Positions 23,618 through 33,155 of a stretch of DNA of 64,000 nucleotides are shown piece after piece; position 1 is the first letter of the stretch; the number at the start of each line of letters is the position of its first letter. The notes under the pieces are model-generated. The model saw only the letters and a program-made list of their open reading frames with translations, was not told the DNA's origin and made no database searches. Origin of the DNA: CAG-841 sp963614875 (lineage in GTDB: Bacteria; Bacillota; Clostridia; Oscillospirales; CAG-272). The position numbers and the translations under genes are program-made. Location: NCBI GenBank assembly GCA_963614875.1, contig CAVEFC010000003.1, positions 1 through 64,000 of the forward strand. The letters are read 5' to 3'.

Positions 23618-24695
23618 CGATATGAAAAACGGAGAAACGGGAAACAGAATGGTTTCCCCCACGGTGCCGGCAATATTGCTGCTTGTGTTTGCGGTCGCGG
23701 CGGCTCTGTGCTTTATAGCGGGCTTCGGGCTTTTCGGCGCGGTTCTTATGATGATGTCCTCGGCTATGCTTGCGATAATCATCTGTATGGGCGCGTCGGT
23801 TGCGGGCTGTATAGTCTGTCCGCTTTCGGCGGCGCTCGGCGCCGGAATACTTACCCTGTCCGGAAAGGGCGTTGAAAGCGTTATCGCCTTCTGCACCTTT
23901 ATAGCCGTCGGCGGAGTGCTTGCCGTCTGCCTCACAAACAAAAGCGGCAGGACGGGCACGATCGTCGCAATGTCGGCGGCGGCGGGACTTATGCTTTTCA
24001 TTTCGGTTGCGGTGCTTTATTTCCGCGCCGGAGGCGAGCTTTCGGCAGAGGGAATCATCGCCTTCTTTGACGAAAAGGTCGATGCCGTCCGCAAGCCGCT
24101 TCTCGAATACGCGGAAAGCCTTTCCGAAAGGCTTCTTGCGCTCGGCTACAAGGTCGAAACGGACGGGCTGAAAGAAAGTGTAAACACGATGATAACATCA
24201 ATGATATCGCTTCTTCCGGGGCTTATAATAGCCGCACTTGAAATAACGTGCTGGCTTACCACCTGCTTTGCAAAGCTTTTTGCGCGCAAAGCACATTGCG
24301 AGGTCATACTTCCTTCTCCCCGTTGGGAGCTTTATCCCTCAATGGTCACGGTGATAATATACGCGGCTTCCTGCGTGATATTTGCGATATGCTATATAAT
24401 AGCGCTGTTTTCTTCGTCGGGCTCGGTTGTCGGAATAGTTATGTATAACCTTATTTTCGTCACCTCGCCCGTATTCATAGCGATAGGCTTTTCCTCCGCG
24501 TTCGGAGCAAGAAATCCGAGAGCTTCGGGCAGAAGAGGTATGTCAACCTTTATTTTCATTATGCTCGTGCTGCTTGCTCCGCAGCTTGCGCTCACGCTGC
24601 TTTCGATAATCGGCGCGGTTTATGTGTTTGCAAAGAGAAAAGCCGAATCGGACGACGAAGACGACAATTCGTCGGATCGGCAGAATATGATATGA
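23610..24695 (+). CDS. DUF2232 (YybS-like) polytopic membrane protein
   Basis: A 361-aa membrane protein with about nine hydrophobic segments, starting after a polar MNNDMKNGETGNRMV. A longer soluble stretch around residues 150-190 is followed by TMITSMISLLPGLIIAALEITCW, which fits the YybS/DUF2232 family. YybS genes commonly sit directly before yybT (gdpP), as here, so it may support c-di-AMP turnover or a transport step linked to it; this is inference from position. It overlaps hprK by 8 bp and is followed by gdpP after 37 bp. Confidence 0.78.
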   Translation: MNNDMKNGETGNRMVSPTVPAILLLVFAVAAALCFIAGFGLFGAVLMMMSSAMLAIIICMGASVAGCIVCPLSAALGAGILTLSGKGVESVIAFCTFIAVGGVLAVCLTNKSGRTGTIVAMSAAAGLMLFISVAVLYFRAGGELSAEGIIAFFDEKVDAVRKPLLEYAESLSERLLALGYKVETDGLKESVNTMITSMISLLPGLIIAALEITCWLTTCFAKLFARKAHCEVILPSPRWELYPSMVTVIIYAASCVIFAICYIIALFSSSGSVVGIVMYNLIFVTSPVFIAIGFSSAFGARNPRASGRRGMSTFIFIMLVLLAPQLALTLLSIIGAVYVFAKRKAESDDEDDNSSDRQNMI

Positions 24696-24732
24696 AGCAC
24701 AGCTTTCTCAAATAAACTGAAAGGATATTATT

Positions 24733-26775
24733 ATGTCGGAAAATTCAAACGGTAAGAAGAAAAGACAGTTTCCGCTGGGGATAATATGCGCGGTGCTCGG
24801 TATCGTGGCGCTTGCCGCCGTGGTTATCGGCACGATATACGGCAAGGGAGATCCCGTTTATATCGCCATGTACGGACTCGGCGGATATATGATCTGTATT
24901 CTTGTGATAGGAATAGTCGAGCTTATCCGCGGAGCTATGGGAGGCAAAGTGCTGAGCGAGGTAAAAAGCTCGGTGTTCGGCAATCTTTCGCTCGATTTTA
25001 TTCAGAAGCTCTATATGCCGGTGGTCATCTGCGACGAGAAGGGAAAGATAGTGTGGTACAACACCGCGCTTTCGTCGCGCTTCCGTTCGCGCACGATGGT
25101 TTTCGGAAAATATATAGACAACATCTGCGACGCAACGATAGAACGCATAGTAAAGGACGAGGACGAATTCGGCACGGAGGTAACCTTTTCCTCCGAAATA
25201 GACGCGGGCGGCTCGGACGAATGCTTCAGGGCAAAGGGCTATAAGGTCACGGCTCACGGAAGAACGTATTATATGGCGATATTCGCCGATTATACCGAAA
25301 CGAGAGCGCTTGCCGAAAGACTCAAGGACGAGGATACGATAGTGGCTTATGCCGTTATAGACAACCTTGACGAGCTTATGCAGTACGTTCAGGAGCTTTA
25401 CGATACGGCGGCGTCGGACGTCGAGGCGATACTGCGCAAGCATATGGAAGCCGTCGGCGGAATAGTGCGCGAATACGCGAACAACAAATTCATCTGCGTG
25501 TTTGCGGCAAAATATCTTGAACAGTTCGAGGAAGACAAGTTCTCCATACTTGACGAGGTGCGCGAGATATACGTCGGCGAAACGTCAATGCCCGTTACGA
25601 TATCCATAGGTATTGCAAAGATAAGCGGCACGCTTTACGAAAAGGAAAGAGTCACGCAGTCGGCTCTTGACCTTGCCCTTCAGCGCGGCGGCGATCAGGT
25701 TGTAGTGAAAAGCGCCGACGGCGTGGATTTCTACGGCGGAAAGACAAAAGCCGTTCAGAAACGTACAAAGGTGCGTTCGCGCGTTATCGCGGGCGAATTT
25801 ATGGCGCTCCTGAAAAAAAGCTCGAACGTTATCGTTATGGGACATCGCTTTGCCGATTTCGACGCGCTTGCCTCCTGTCTTGCCGTGGCAAGACTTGCGA
25901 CGACGTGCGGAGTGAAAGTAAACATAGTAAGCGACAAAAACGACAGAAATCTTGCGCCGTGCTTTGCCCGTCTTGAAGAATACCCCGAATATGCGGCGCT
26001 TTTCGTTGACAAAATAGAAGCGCAGGATCTTATCCGCAGCGATACGCTTGCCGTTGTCGTTGACGTAAACAATCTTTCGTTCTGTGAAGCGCCCGACGTG
26101 GTAAGCAATGTAAGCAATCTTGTGATAATAGACCACCACAGAAAAACGGGCGAATACAAAATCCGCCCGAGCATTGTGTATATAGAGCCTTCGGCGTCGT
26201 CCGCGTCGGAGCTGCTTTCGGAATTTCTTGAGCAGGTGCTTCCCGCGGGAACGCTTCCCAAGGTTGAAGCGGATCTGCTTTTTGCCGGACTTCTGCTCGA
26301 TACAAAGCGTTTTACTCACAATACGGGTACAAGAACGTTTTCTTCGGCACTGTATCTGCGCGGAGAGGGCGCAAGCCCGACGGACGCGGAAAACCTTTTC
26401 AAAACGGGAATAAAGGAATTCCTCAGCGAAGCCAAGTTTGAAAGCAATGTCGTTATATATAAATCGGTAATTGCGATAGCACTAAACGACGCTGAGTCAA
26501 ATTCTCCGCTTATGAGAGTTTCGGCGGCAAAGGCTGCGGACAGACTTCTTTCGGTTGAAGGCGTTCAGGCGGCGTTCGCGCTCTGCAGAATAGACGATAC
26601 CGTTCATATATCGGCGCGTTCGCAGGGAACGATAAACGTTCAGCTCATTCTTGAAAAAATGGGCGGCGGCGGACATTTCGATTCGGCAGGCGCACAGGTA
26701 AAGAACTCTTCCACTTCAACGGCGCTGACAACGCTCCGCTCCGCAATAGACGAATATCTTGCGGAAAATCTTTGA
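24733..26775 (+). CDS. gdpP: Cyclic-di-AMP phosphodiesterase GdpP (YybT family)
   Basis: Hydrolyses c-di-AMP to pApA. The 680 aa show two N-terminal membrane helices (about residues 15-70), a PAS-like sensor (about 85-185), a degenerate GGDEF domain (about 190-320) and the DHH-DHHA1 phosphodiesterase. DHH motifs are VMGHRFADFDALASC (about residue 365), VVVDVNN and LVIIDHHRKTG. The DHHA1 end is GGGGHFDSAGAQ. In the degenerate GGDEF the active-site motif is replaced, as in other GdpP proteins, which have weak ATPase rather than cyclase activity. It follows yybS in the usual order; rplI and dnaB, often next, are missing. Confidence 0.95.
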   Translation: MSENSNGKKKRQFPLGIICAVLGIVALAAVVIGTIYGKGDPVYIAMYGLGGYMICILVIGIVELIRGAMGGKVLSEVKSSVFGNLSLDFIQKLYMPVVICDEKGKIVWYNTALSSRFRSRTMVFGKYIDNICDATIERIVKDEDEFGTEVTFSSEIDAGGSDECFRAKGYKVTAHGRTYYMAIFADYTETRALAERLKDEDTIVAYAVIDNLDELMQYVQELYDTAASDVEAILRKHMEAVGGIVREYANNKFICVFAAKYLEQFEEDKFSILDEVREIYVGETSMPVTISIGIAKISGTLYEKERVTQSALDLALQRGGDQVVVKSADGVDFYGGKTKAVQKRTKVRSRVIAGEFMALLKKSSNVIVMGHRFADFDALASCLAVARLATTCGVKVNIVSDKNDRNLAPCFARLEEYPEYAALFVDKIEAQDLIRSDTLAVVVDVNNLSFCEAPDVVSNVSNLVIIDHHRKTGEYKIRPSIVYIEPSASSASELLSEFLEQVLPAGTLPKVEADLLFAGLLLDTKRFTHNTGTRTFSSALYLRGEGASPTDAENLFKTGIKEFLSEAKFESNVVIYKSVIAIALNDAESNSPLMRVSAAKAADRLLSVEGVQAAFALCRIDDTVHISARSQGTINVQLILEKMGGGGHFDSAGAQVKNSSTSTALTTLRSAIDEYLAENL

Positions 26776-26792
26776 TTTGTAAAACAGAAAAC

Positions 26793-26821
26793 CGGCAGGG
26801 GAAAAACCCTGCCGTTTTTTT
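26793..26821 (+). terminator. Terminator after gdpP
   Basis: An 8-bp stem CGGCAGGG / CCCTGCCG with a 6-base loop is followed by TTTTTTT. Confidence 0.92.
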
Positions 26822-26827
26822 GCGCCG

Positions 26828-28459
26828 TCAGAGATTGCTCTGACTTGCCGCTCTTGCGTAGCTGTTGAAAAATCCGAGTCTGCCGGTGAAATCCCTGCCG
26901 TTGCCGTCACAGCAGAGAAGCTCGTCTTCAAGCTCGCCTACGGAGGAAAGCTTTCCCGAAAGGTAATCGGAAAGACGTTTTTCGCAGGTTTCGAGTCTTG
27001 ACGCAAGCCCGCCGAGACGAAGATCGATCACCTCGTAGCCTTCGGGCTTTTTGTCGGTGAACCACGCCGTGTAAAATTCTTTTCTGAACGCGTCAAGACG
27101 TTTGCGCGCCTTGCCGAAATCGGAAAGAACCTTTTCAAGCTCGGCTTTGTCGCCCGCCCTGTAAGCTTTTCTTGCTCTTGCGCCGAGCGCATACTTGTAT
27201 TCGAGCAGATCGCACAGCGCCTTTGCCGAACGGAACAGATAAGCATATTCGCCGCCTTCGGCAAGAGGAGCAAGCTTTTCGGAGGCTTCGGAATAATATT
27301 TGTCCTCGTCAAAGCGGACGACGGAATCATATCTTCCGAGGAAAGGATCGTTGTAAAGCATAAATTTTGAAGGGTTGCGTATATAGGACGTTATATATTT
27401 TTTCGGCGTCATCTCAATTGGAAGCGCGTCCGGAAGATCGAGCTTTGAAAAATCGTCGTAGCTTATGCCGACAAGCTCTTCAAAGCCGGCTTTGATTTTA
27501 TTCATATCCGTTTCGCCTTCGGCTTTTTTCGCCGCATAATACATTGCCGGAAGCACGGAGAATACGGAACATTCCGCTCCGCCGTCGCCCCACATCGTCA
27601 TAAACGCGTTGCGGATGCCGTTTTCGATACAGCTTTCAAGCGACGGATCTATCACACGGAGCGACAGCTCGTTGTGAGGCGTAAAGCCCGACCACGTCCA
27701 TATTCCGCCCGCAAACCATACATTGTCGGAAAGCAGCTTGTGATTTCTGAACATTATATCGTACCTTTCCTTTTGCAGGGAATAATAGTCCCAATAGATC
27801 TGAGCCATACCGTCCGGAACCATTGCGCGCTCCTTTTCGGTTATCACTATGCCCTCAGGTCTGTAATCGCCGCCCGTTGCAAGACGGAAAAACATATCGC
27901 TCCACATCATAGGCTCAAAGCCGTGCTTTTTTGCAAGCTCGGTTACCTTTTCGGCGTGACGGCGAAGAATATCGTATCTGTTCGTGTAGCCGTGAATATC
28001 AAGATATTTTCCGAGACCGACCATATGGGCTTCGTCCATTCCCACGTTTATTCTTCTTGACGTGTACGCTTTTTCGCAGGCGTCGAACATTTTGTCTATC
28101 AGCGCATATACGCGCTCGTCGTCGGCAAGAAGAATATCGTTGCAGTCAAAGAGCTGATCGTAAGGGTCCTGAGCGCGAAGTCTGCCGAGGTGGGCAAGAG
28201 TCTGTATGCAGGGAATAAGCTCTATTCCTTTGTTTTTCGCGTAGGCGTCGATTTCTTTTATTTCAGCCTGAGTGTATCTTCCTCTGAAATAGCCGAAATA
28301 AGGCTCGCCTTCAACCTCGTAGGTGTCCTCCGTATAAAGCAGGAGGGCATTGTAGCCCATTGCTGACATAAGGTCAATAAAGCGCTTCAGTGCGCCGACG
28401 GTATATACCGCGTTTCTCGAACAGTCGATCATTATGCCGAAAGTATCAAAATTTTTCAT
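26828..28459 (-). CDS. GH20-type beta-N-acetylhexosaminidase, cytoplasmic
   Basis: A 543-aa glycoside hydrolase. The TIM-barrel part runs to about residue 330 with MGYNALLLYTEDTYE near the start, ELIPCIQTLAHLG, and the catalytic pair in RINVGMDEAHMVGLG (Asp-Glu about residue 170), the GH20 signature. WFAGGIWTWSGF and MTMWGDGGAECS line the later barrel strands. The C-terminal ~200 residues are helical. There is no signal peptide, so it should act on imported GlcNAc/GalNAc oligosaccharides. The start MKNFDTFGIMID is chosen because GGGAG lies upstream; the longer frame has no site. It is monocistronic, convergent with gdpP. Confidence 0.85.
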   Translation of the reverse strand: MKNFDTFGIMIDCSRNAVYTVGALKRFIDLMSAMGYNALLLYTEDTYEVEGEPYFGYFRGRYTQAEIKEIDAYAKNKGIELIPCIQTLAHLGRLRAQDPYDQLFDCNDILLADDERVYALIDKMFDACEKAYTSRRINVGMDEAHMVGLGKYLDIHGYTNRYDILRRHAEKVTELAKKHGFEPMMWSDMFFRLATGGDYRPEGIVITEKERAMVPDGMAQIYWDYYSLQKERYDIMFRNHKLLSDNVWFAGGIWTWSGFTPHNELSLRVIDPSLESCIENGIRNAFMTMWGDGGAECSVFSVLPAMYYAAKKAEGETDMNKIKAGFEELVGISYDDFSKLDLPDALPIEMTPKKYITSYIRNPSKFMLYNDPFLGRYDSVVRFDEDKYYSEASEKLAPLAEGGEYAYLFRSAKALCDLLEYKYALGARARKAYRAGDKAELEKVLSDFGKARKRLDAFRKEFYTAWFTDKKPEGYEVIDLRLGGLASRLETCEKRLSDYLSGKLSSVGELEDELLCCDGNGRDFTGRLGFFNSYARAASQSNL

Positions 28460-28560
28460 AAGGAAAGTATCTCCCGTAAAGTTATTGGTAATTATATTAT
28501 ACATACATTTTCGGAGTTGTCCATTTATTTTGAAAAAATCGCCCGAAAAATATTAAAGTA

Positions 28561-28590
28561 TTTACAAACCGCGCAGAGTTGTGTTAGAAT
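28561..28590 (+). promoter_or_regulatory. Promoter of the YitT-family gene
   Basis: -35 TTTACA (28561-28566) and -10 TAGAAT (28585-28590), spacer 18 bp. Confidence 0.65.
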
Positions 28591-28621
28591 ATATGCAAAG
28601 AAAACAATATCAGAGGAAGAA

Positions 28622-29494
28622 ATGAAAAAGGAAAACAATCCGAAGCTGATAAAAGAAGTGATAATGCTTACCGCCGGAACGCTTATAACGGCGCTCGGCG
28701 TTTACTTCTTCAAAATTCCGAACAATTTTTCAACCGGCGGAATGAGCGGTATTTCGATTATTCTCGGCAATCTTGTAAAGGGAGTAAGTCCGGCGAATTT
28801 TATATTCATACTCAACATTGTATTTATGCTGCTCGGCTTTGCCTTTGTGGGAAAGGATTTCGGCTGGAAAACAATATATTGCAGTCTGCTTTTTTCGGGA
28901 GCCGTGCAGGTGCTTGAATGGGTAGTGCCTATGTCCGCGCCGTTTACCGATCAGAAAATGCTGGAGCTTGCCTTTGCCGGAATAATTCCCGCGGTGGGAA
29001 CGGCGATAACCTTCAAATACGGCGGAAGTACGGGCGGAACGGATATAATAGCGATGATTCTCCGCAAGAAGATAAAGTCCGACATAAGCATTTCGATGAT
29101 GATAGCTGACGCCGTGATAGCGGCTTCAACGATATTCTTTATAAACGTCGAAACGGGACTGTATTCCATACTCGGTATGCTGCTGAAATCATTTATGGTT
29201 CAGGCGGCGATCGGCGTTATCAACCGCAGAAAAACATTGCTTATAATCACGACAAAGCCCGAAGAGGTTGAGGAATATATCACAAAGGCTCTTCACAGGG
29301 GCGCGACGGTATGGAAGGCTTCGGGCGCGTATACACACGAGGACAAAGCCGTGCTTTTCGCCGCGATGACTCCTTATCAGGCGGCGGAGGTACGCGACTA
29401 TACAAAGAAGATAGACGATATGGCTTTTGTCACGGTTATAAACTCAAACGAAATATACGGAAAAGGCTTTATGTCCTTCAAGGACAACGTATAA
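28622..29494 (+). CDS. YitT-family membrane protein with DUF2179 domain
   Basis: A 290-aa protein with about five or six hydrophobic segments. The family block IPNNFSTGGMSGISIILG lies near the N-terminus, KYGGSTGGTDIIAMIL follows in the middle, and a C-terminal soluble DUF2179 domain (about residues 205-290) contains LLIITTKPEEVEEYI and RGATVWKASGAYTHEDKAVL. Members are widespread in Firmicutes with no settled function. ATG at 28622 is selected for its AGAGGAAG site and because membrane segments begin soon after; the frame upstream is promoter sequence. Monocistronic, with a strong terminator. Confidence 0.9.
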   Translation: MKKENNPKLIKEVIMLTAGTLITALGVYFFKIPNNFSTGGMSGISIILGNLVKGVSPANFIFILNIVFMLLGFAFVGKDFGWKTIYCSLLFSGAVQVLEWVVPMSAPFTDQKMLELAFAGIIPAVGTAITFKYGGSTGGTDIIAMILRKKIKSDISISMMIADAVIAASTIFFINVETGLYSILGMLLKSFMVQAAIGVINRRKTLLIITTKPEEVEEYITKALHRGATVWKASGAYTHEDKAVLFAAMTPYQAAEVRDYTKKIDDMAFVTVINSNEIYGKGFMSFKDNV

Positions 29495-29530
29495 AACGGA
29501 AAATCCGATGTGCGTCTGTGCATCGGCACG

Positions 29531-29573
29531 AAAAATGCCCCCTTTTTTTCGGGGGCATTTTATTATTTGTTTT
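29531..29573. terminator. Bidirectional terminator between the YitT gene and lacZ
   Basis: A 10-bp stem AAATGCCCCC / GGGGGCATTT (29533-29560) with an 8-base loop has T-runs beyond both arms. It serves both convergent genes; its right arm abuts the lacZ stop. Confidence 0.92.
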
Positions 29574-32484
29574 CAAGCTTTATCGTTATGTCGAAATCAA
29601 AGCTTTCGTCGTTGAAGCGATAATTTTCGGGCAGACGCGGTCCGCAGCTGTGCGAGCCGATGCCGCCGACCTTATAATCGAGGAGGAGGAAAGTATTCTT
29701 TGACGGAACAAGCTCAAAGTCGTGAGCGGCAGCTTCTATCATTTCGGGGGAGAAATGAAGAGCGGAAAATTCAAAGCCGCTGCCGCTTGCCGTAAGCGAT
29801 TTTCTGCCGCCCGAAACGGTAACTCTGTCCGCGTCGTAGTGGTTTCCGCATTCCTGAGGATGTATCATATGCTCAAACTGCTTTGTAACGGTTGATTCAA
29901 AAGCGCCGTAATATGCGTGATTTCTGAAATCCACATAGCACGAATCAGGCCCCATTGCAAGATAATCAAGCTTTTCAAAGCCTTTTTTCAGCTCGAGCAT
30001 AAGCGCAAAACGCGGCAGATAATCGACGTCTGCGTGCTCGGGACGCACGGCGTGAACGTGCACCGAAAGCTGTCCCGCCGTGACGGTGTAAATTATATCC
30101 GTTCTGAAAAGCGGGAAAACGGACGGTGCGCCGAACGTTCCGCAAAGCTTTACGGAAGCGGTCTTTCCGTCGCAGAAGGTTTCGGCTGAATAAATGTTGG
30201 TTTTGCATTTGTGAACGTGTCTGTCCTTCCAGTGCTTTACGATATACATATCGTTGTCGGTCGGAGCTCTCCACGCCGTAAAGCGCGAGGGAAAAGCCAG
30301 CACGTTTTCATCGTCGCAAAGCGAAAGCGAGGTTATCGCCGCTGTCGCAAGGTCTATTCCTACGGTCAGACCGTCGCTTGAAAGGGAAACGTAACGTCCG
30401 CCGTCCGAAAGCGAAGCGCAGGTTGCTTCCGTTTCGGGCTTTATTTTTCTGCTCGGAAGCTCAAGCTGATCCCACGCGGCGATATCGCCTTTCTTTGCAT
30501 ATTCGGTTGCGGCTTTGTATTTTGCAATGAAGCCGACAAAGGTTCTTTCGGTATAGTCCTCTTTTTCAATGAAGGCTATTTCTTTTTTGCAGTGAGGCGC
30601 AACGTCGAGCGGCAGAGCCGATTCGGTTTTTTCGCCCTCCGCTGTATGAGGATGAACGAAAACACATTCAAAAAGGTCGGAAAGATTTGTGAAATCAAGC
30701 GTGTTTTCAACCGTTACGGCATAGCCGTTTTCCTTTTCTTCAAGAGAAAATCTTGCCGGACGGATAACCTTTTTAAGCTCTTTGAGCGCGAGATGAGGCG
30801 TTCTGTCGGGGAAGCAGAGTCCGTCGACGCAGAAAACGCCGTCGTTGGGAAAATCGCCGAAGTCGCCGCCGTAAAGCCAGCCGTCCTTGCCCTTTACCGC
30901 GTGATCCGCCCATTCCCATACGCAGCCGCCGCAAAGACGCGGATATTTATATATAAGCTTCCAGTATTCCGAAAGTCCGCCCGGGCCCATTCCCATTGAG
31001 TGACCATATTCGCACATATAGTACGGGCGCGGATCGCCCTTTTCGTTTATTCCGGCTTCTTTGAGCGTTTCAAGATACGGGTACATCGTGCTTACGATAT
31101 CAACGCAGGGATCGACGTCGGTTATTTCCTTGTGATAGAGCGTGTTTACAGACATTGTGCCTTCGTAATGAACAAGGCGCGAGGAATCTCTTTTGTGAAC
31201 AAAGTCAGCCATTTTGCGATGATTTTCGCCGAAAAGGCTTTCGTTTCCGAGCGACCACATTATCACGCACGGACTGTTTTTGTCGCGTTCCACCGTGCGA
31301 TGAATTCTGTCAAGGTACGCTTTTTCAAAGAGAGGATTGTCGGAGATAAGGCAGCTTGAATCGACATTCCGCATTGCTCTTTCCGTGCCGTGAGTTTCAA
31401 GGTCACATTCATCGACAACGTAAAAGCCGAGCCTGTCGCACATACGGTAAAATTCGGGCGCGGCGGGATAGTGAGAGGTTCTTATGCAGTTTATGTTGTT
31501 TTGCTTCATAAGGAGCAGATCGCGCAGAAGCTCCTTTTCCGTCATACAGTAGCCCTTGCTTTCGGTTGTGTCGTGACGGTTTACGCCTTTCAGCTTTACG
31601 GCTGTGCCGTTTATGCAGAGCACGCCGCCCTCCTTTACCGAAACGGTGCGGAAGCCGAAGGGAATTTCGATATGCTCGCCGTTGCAGTCGGCTGTGAGCG
31701 TGTAAAGGTTCGGCGTTTCGGCTGTCCAGAGCGCAGGGGAATTTACGTTTCCGAAAGGAAGCTTTTTCCCGTCGGGAGAGATGAGCGCGGAAACGGGCGT
31801 CGGGCAGTCGCCGTAAAGGTCGTAATCGACGAGAAGACTTCCGTCGGCGTCGGCGCGGATAAATATATCGCGGATGTGCGCTCTCGGACGGCGGAGCAGA
31901 TATACGTCGCGGAAAATGCCGTTGTAGCGCAGACAGTCCTGATCTTCAAGATACGTTGCGTCGCTGTAGGTATATACTTTCACGGCGAGGTCGTTTTCGC
32001 CGTCGGAAACAAATTCGGTTATATCGAATTCCGCCTGAAGACGCGAGCCCTTTGACATACCGACGTATTTTCCGCCGACGTAAAGCTCGAACGCAGAGCA
32101 TACGCCGTCGAAAACGATATATGTTCTGTCGTCGGTGCGGGGAGAAGAAAAGCGACGGTGATATATCCCGACGGGAGTATCGGCGGGGACGGAGGGCGCA
32201 TCGAACGGGATGGGATAATTGATATTCGTGTACTGCTTTTGTCCGTAGCCGTAGCACTGCCAGCAGGACGGCACGGGCAGGGTATCCCTGTATTTTACCG
32301 ACGAAATATCTTCGGGCAGGTCGAATATCGTATCGAAATATGCGAAATCCCACGTTCCGTCAAGCGATTCGAAGCACTTGGACTGTTTCAAGCCCTTCGT
32401 GCTGCGCGAGGGGATAAAATACGCTCTCGGTCTGAGGCGGTTTTCGCCTGTGTTTTCGGGATCGAAGAAAACTGTTTTTTTCAT
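29563..32484 (-). CDS. lacZ: Beta-galactosidase, GH2 LacZ type
   Basis: Hydrolyses lactose and beta-galactosides in the cytoplasm. The 973 aa have the five-domain LacZ layout: jelly-roll (about 40-180, with VPSCWQCYGYGQKQYTN), Ig-like domain, and TIM barrel beginning GVNRHDTTESKGYCMT. The acid/base Glu is in MWSLGNESLFG (about residue 410) and the nucleophile Glu is in YMCEYGHSMGMGPGG (about 490). The C-terminal Bgal_small_N beta-sandwich includes WRAPTDNDMYIVKHW. It is slightly shorter than the 1023-aa E. coli enzyme. It has its own promoter but no permease or LacI/AraC regulator beside it, so import and control must be encoded elsewhere. Confidence 0.96.
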   Translation of the reverse strand: MKKTVFFDPENTGENRLRPRAYFIPSRSTKGLKQSKCFESLDGTWDFAYFDTIFDLPEDISSVKYRDTLPVPSCWQCYGYGQKQYTNINYPIPFDAPSVPADTPVGIYHRRFSSPRTDDRTYIVFDGVCSAFELYVGGKYVGMSKGSRLQAEFDITEFVSDGENDLAVKVYTYSDATYLEDQDCLRYNGIFRDVYLLRRPRAHIRDIFIRADADGSLLVDYDLYGDCPTPVSALISPDGKKLPFGNVNSPALWTAETPNLYTLTADCNGEHIEIPFGFRTVSVKEGGVLCINGTAVKLKGVNRHDTTESKGYCMTEKELLRDLLLMKQNNINCIRTSHYPAAPEFYRMCDRLGFYVVDECDLETHGTERAMRNVDSSCLISDNPLFEKAYLDRIHRTVERDKNSPCVIMWSLGNESLFGENHRKMADFVHKRDSSRLVHYEGTMSVNTLYHKEITDVDPCVDIVSTMYPYLETLKEAGINEKGDPRPYYMCEYGHSMGMGPGGLSEYWKLIYKYPRLCGGCVWEWADHAVKGKDGWLYGGDFGDFPNDGVFCVDGLCFPDRTPHLALKELKKVIRPARFSLEEKENGYAVTVENTLDFTNLSDLFECVFVHPHTAEGEKTESALPLDVAPHCKKEIAFIEKEDYTERTFVGFIAKYKAATEYAKKGDIAAWDQLELPSRKIKPETEATCASLSDGGRYVSLSSDGLTVGIDLATAAITSLSLCDDENVLAFPSRFTAWRAPTDNDMYIVKHWKDRHVHKCKTNIYSAETFCDGKTASVKLCGTFGAPSVFPLFRTDIIYTVTAGQLSVHVHAVRPEHADVDYLPRFALMLELKKGFEKLDYLAMGPDSCYVDFRNHAYYGAFESTVTKQFEHMIHPQECGNHYDADRVTVSGGRKSLTASGSGFEFSALHFSPEMIEAAAHDFELVPSKNTFLLLDYKVGGIGSHSCGPRLPENYRFNDESFDFDITIKLENK

Positions 32485-32614
32485 TTGAAATCTCCTTGAA
32501 AATTATATTTTTACCGACTCGGGTTCAAGCCTGCTCAAACCCTGAAAAATTATTGCGACTGATATCTGTTTTTTCCGCGCGGGCTTAATCCTTTTGCGCT
32601 TGTTTTGTTATATG

Positions 32615-32643
32615 ATTGTATCACACAAATAAAATTCTGTCAA
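32615..32643 (-). promoter_or_regulatory. Promoter of lacZ
   Basis: -35 TTGACA (32638-32643) and -10 TACAAT (32615-32620) with a 17-bp spacer. The leader of about 125 nt before the lacZ start contains no recognised cre box or riboswitch. Confidence 0.8.
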
Positions 32644-32681
32644 TTATGCGCGAAATTCTTTGCGCTGTTTTCAAAAAAATC

Positions 32682-32711
32682 TTGTTATTGACCTGTGAGC
32701 TGTGATATAAT
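32682..32711 (+). promoter_or_regulatory. Promoter of rbfA-nrnA-truB
   Basis: -10 TATAAT (32706-32711) is perfect. The -35 is best read as TTGTTA (32682-32687, 18-bp spacer), since the nearby TTGACC is only 12 bp away. Confidence 0.6.
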
Positions 32712-32756
32712 GATTTATGTAAAAATATCATTTGTTGCCGAAAGGAAAAAATAATT

Positions 32757-33155
32757 ATGGCAGGATACAGAAGAGCGCGCGTAAACGACGAGGTCGGACG
32801 CGTTGTTGCCGAAGCTATACGTTCGGTAAAGGATCCACGTGTGGCAGGAGAGCTTATAACGGTCACGCAGTGCGAGGTTTCGGGCGATCTGAAATACGCA
32901 AGGGTGTATTTTTCGGTGCTGGGCGGCGACGCGGAAAAAATAAAGGAGATAAAAAAAGGACTTTACAGCGCGGCGGGATTTATCCGTCATACCGTTGCCG
33001 AAACGCTGAATATGCGCGCCACTCCCGAATTTACCTTTGAATACGACGACGCCATAAAACGCGGCGCGAATATATTCGAGCTTCTTAAAAAGACGGGCGT
33101 GACAAGCGCCTCCGAAAACGAGGAAAAGGAGGAACAAGGTGACGACGAGCAATAA
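32757..33155 (+). CDS. rbfA: Ribosome-binding factor A
   Basis: A 30S maturation factor that binds near the 5' end of 16S rRNA. It is 132 aa with the type-II KH fold: RRARVNDEVGRVVAEAI at the start, VKDPRVAGELITVTQCEVSG, YARVYFSVLGG and the final TPEFTFEYDDAIKRG. A Lys/Glu-rich tail (ENEEKEEQGDDEQ) follows. A GAAAGGAAAAAA stretch precedes the start. The 3' end overlaps nrnA by 17 bp. rbfA-nrnA-truB keeps the tail of the common nusA-infB-rbfA-nrnA-truB operon, but infB and nusA are not upstream and it has its own promoter. Confidence 0.96.
   Translation: MAGYRRARVNDEVGRVVAEAIRSVKDPRVAGELITVTQCEVSGDLKYARVYFSVLGGDAEKIKEIKKGLYSAAGFIRHTVAETLNMRATPEFTFEYDDAIKRGANIFELLKKTGVTSASENEEKEEQGDDEQ

Noticed and set aside
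22583..24001. A 472-codon open frame on the minus strand
   Set aside because: It lies opposite hprK and the DUF2232 gene, which have recognisable motifs. The minus-strand translation is compositionally odd with no domain and no ribosome binding site.
29917..32499. Several open frames of 100-220 codons opposite lacZ
   Set aside because: They are antisense to a well-conserved gene, contain biased residues from codon periodicity, and match no family.
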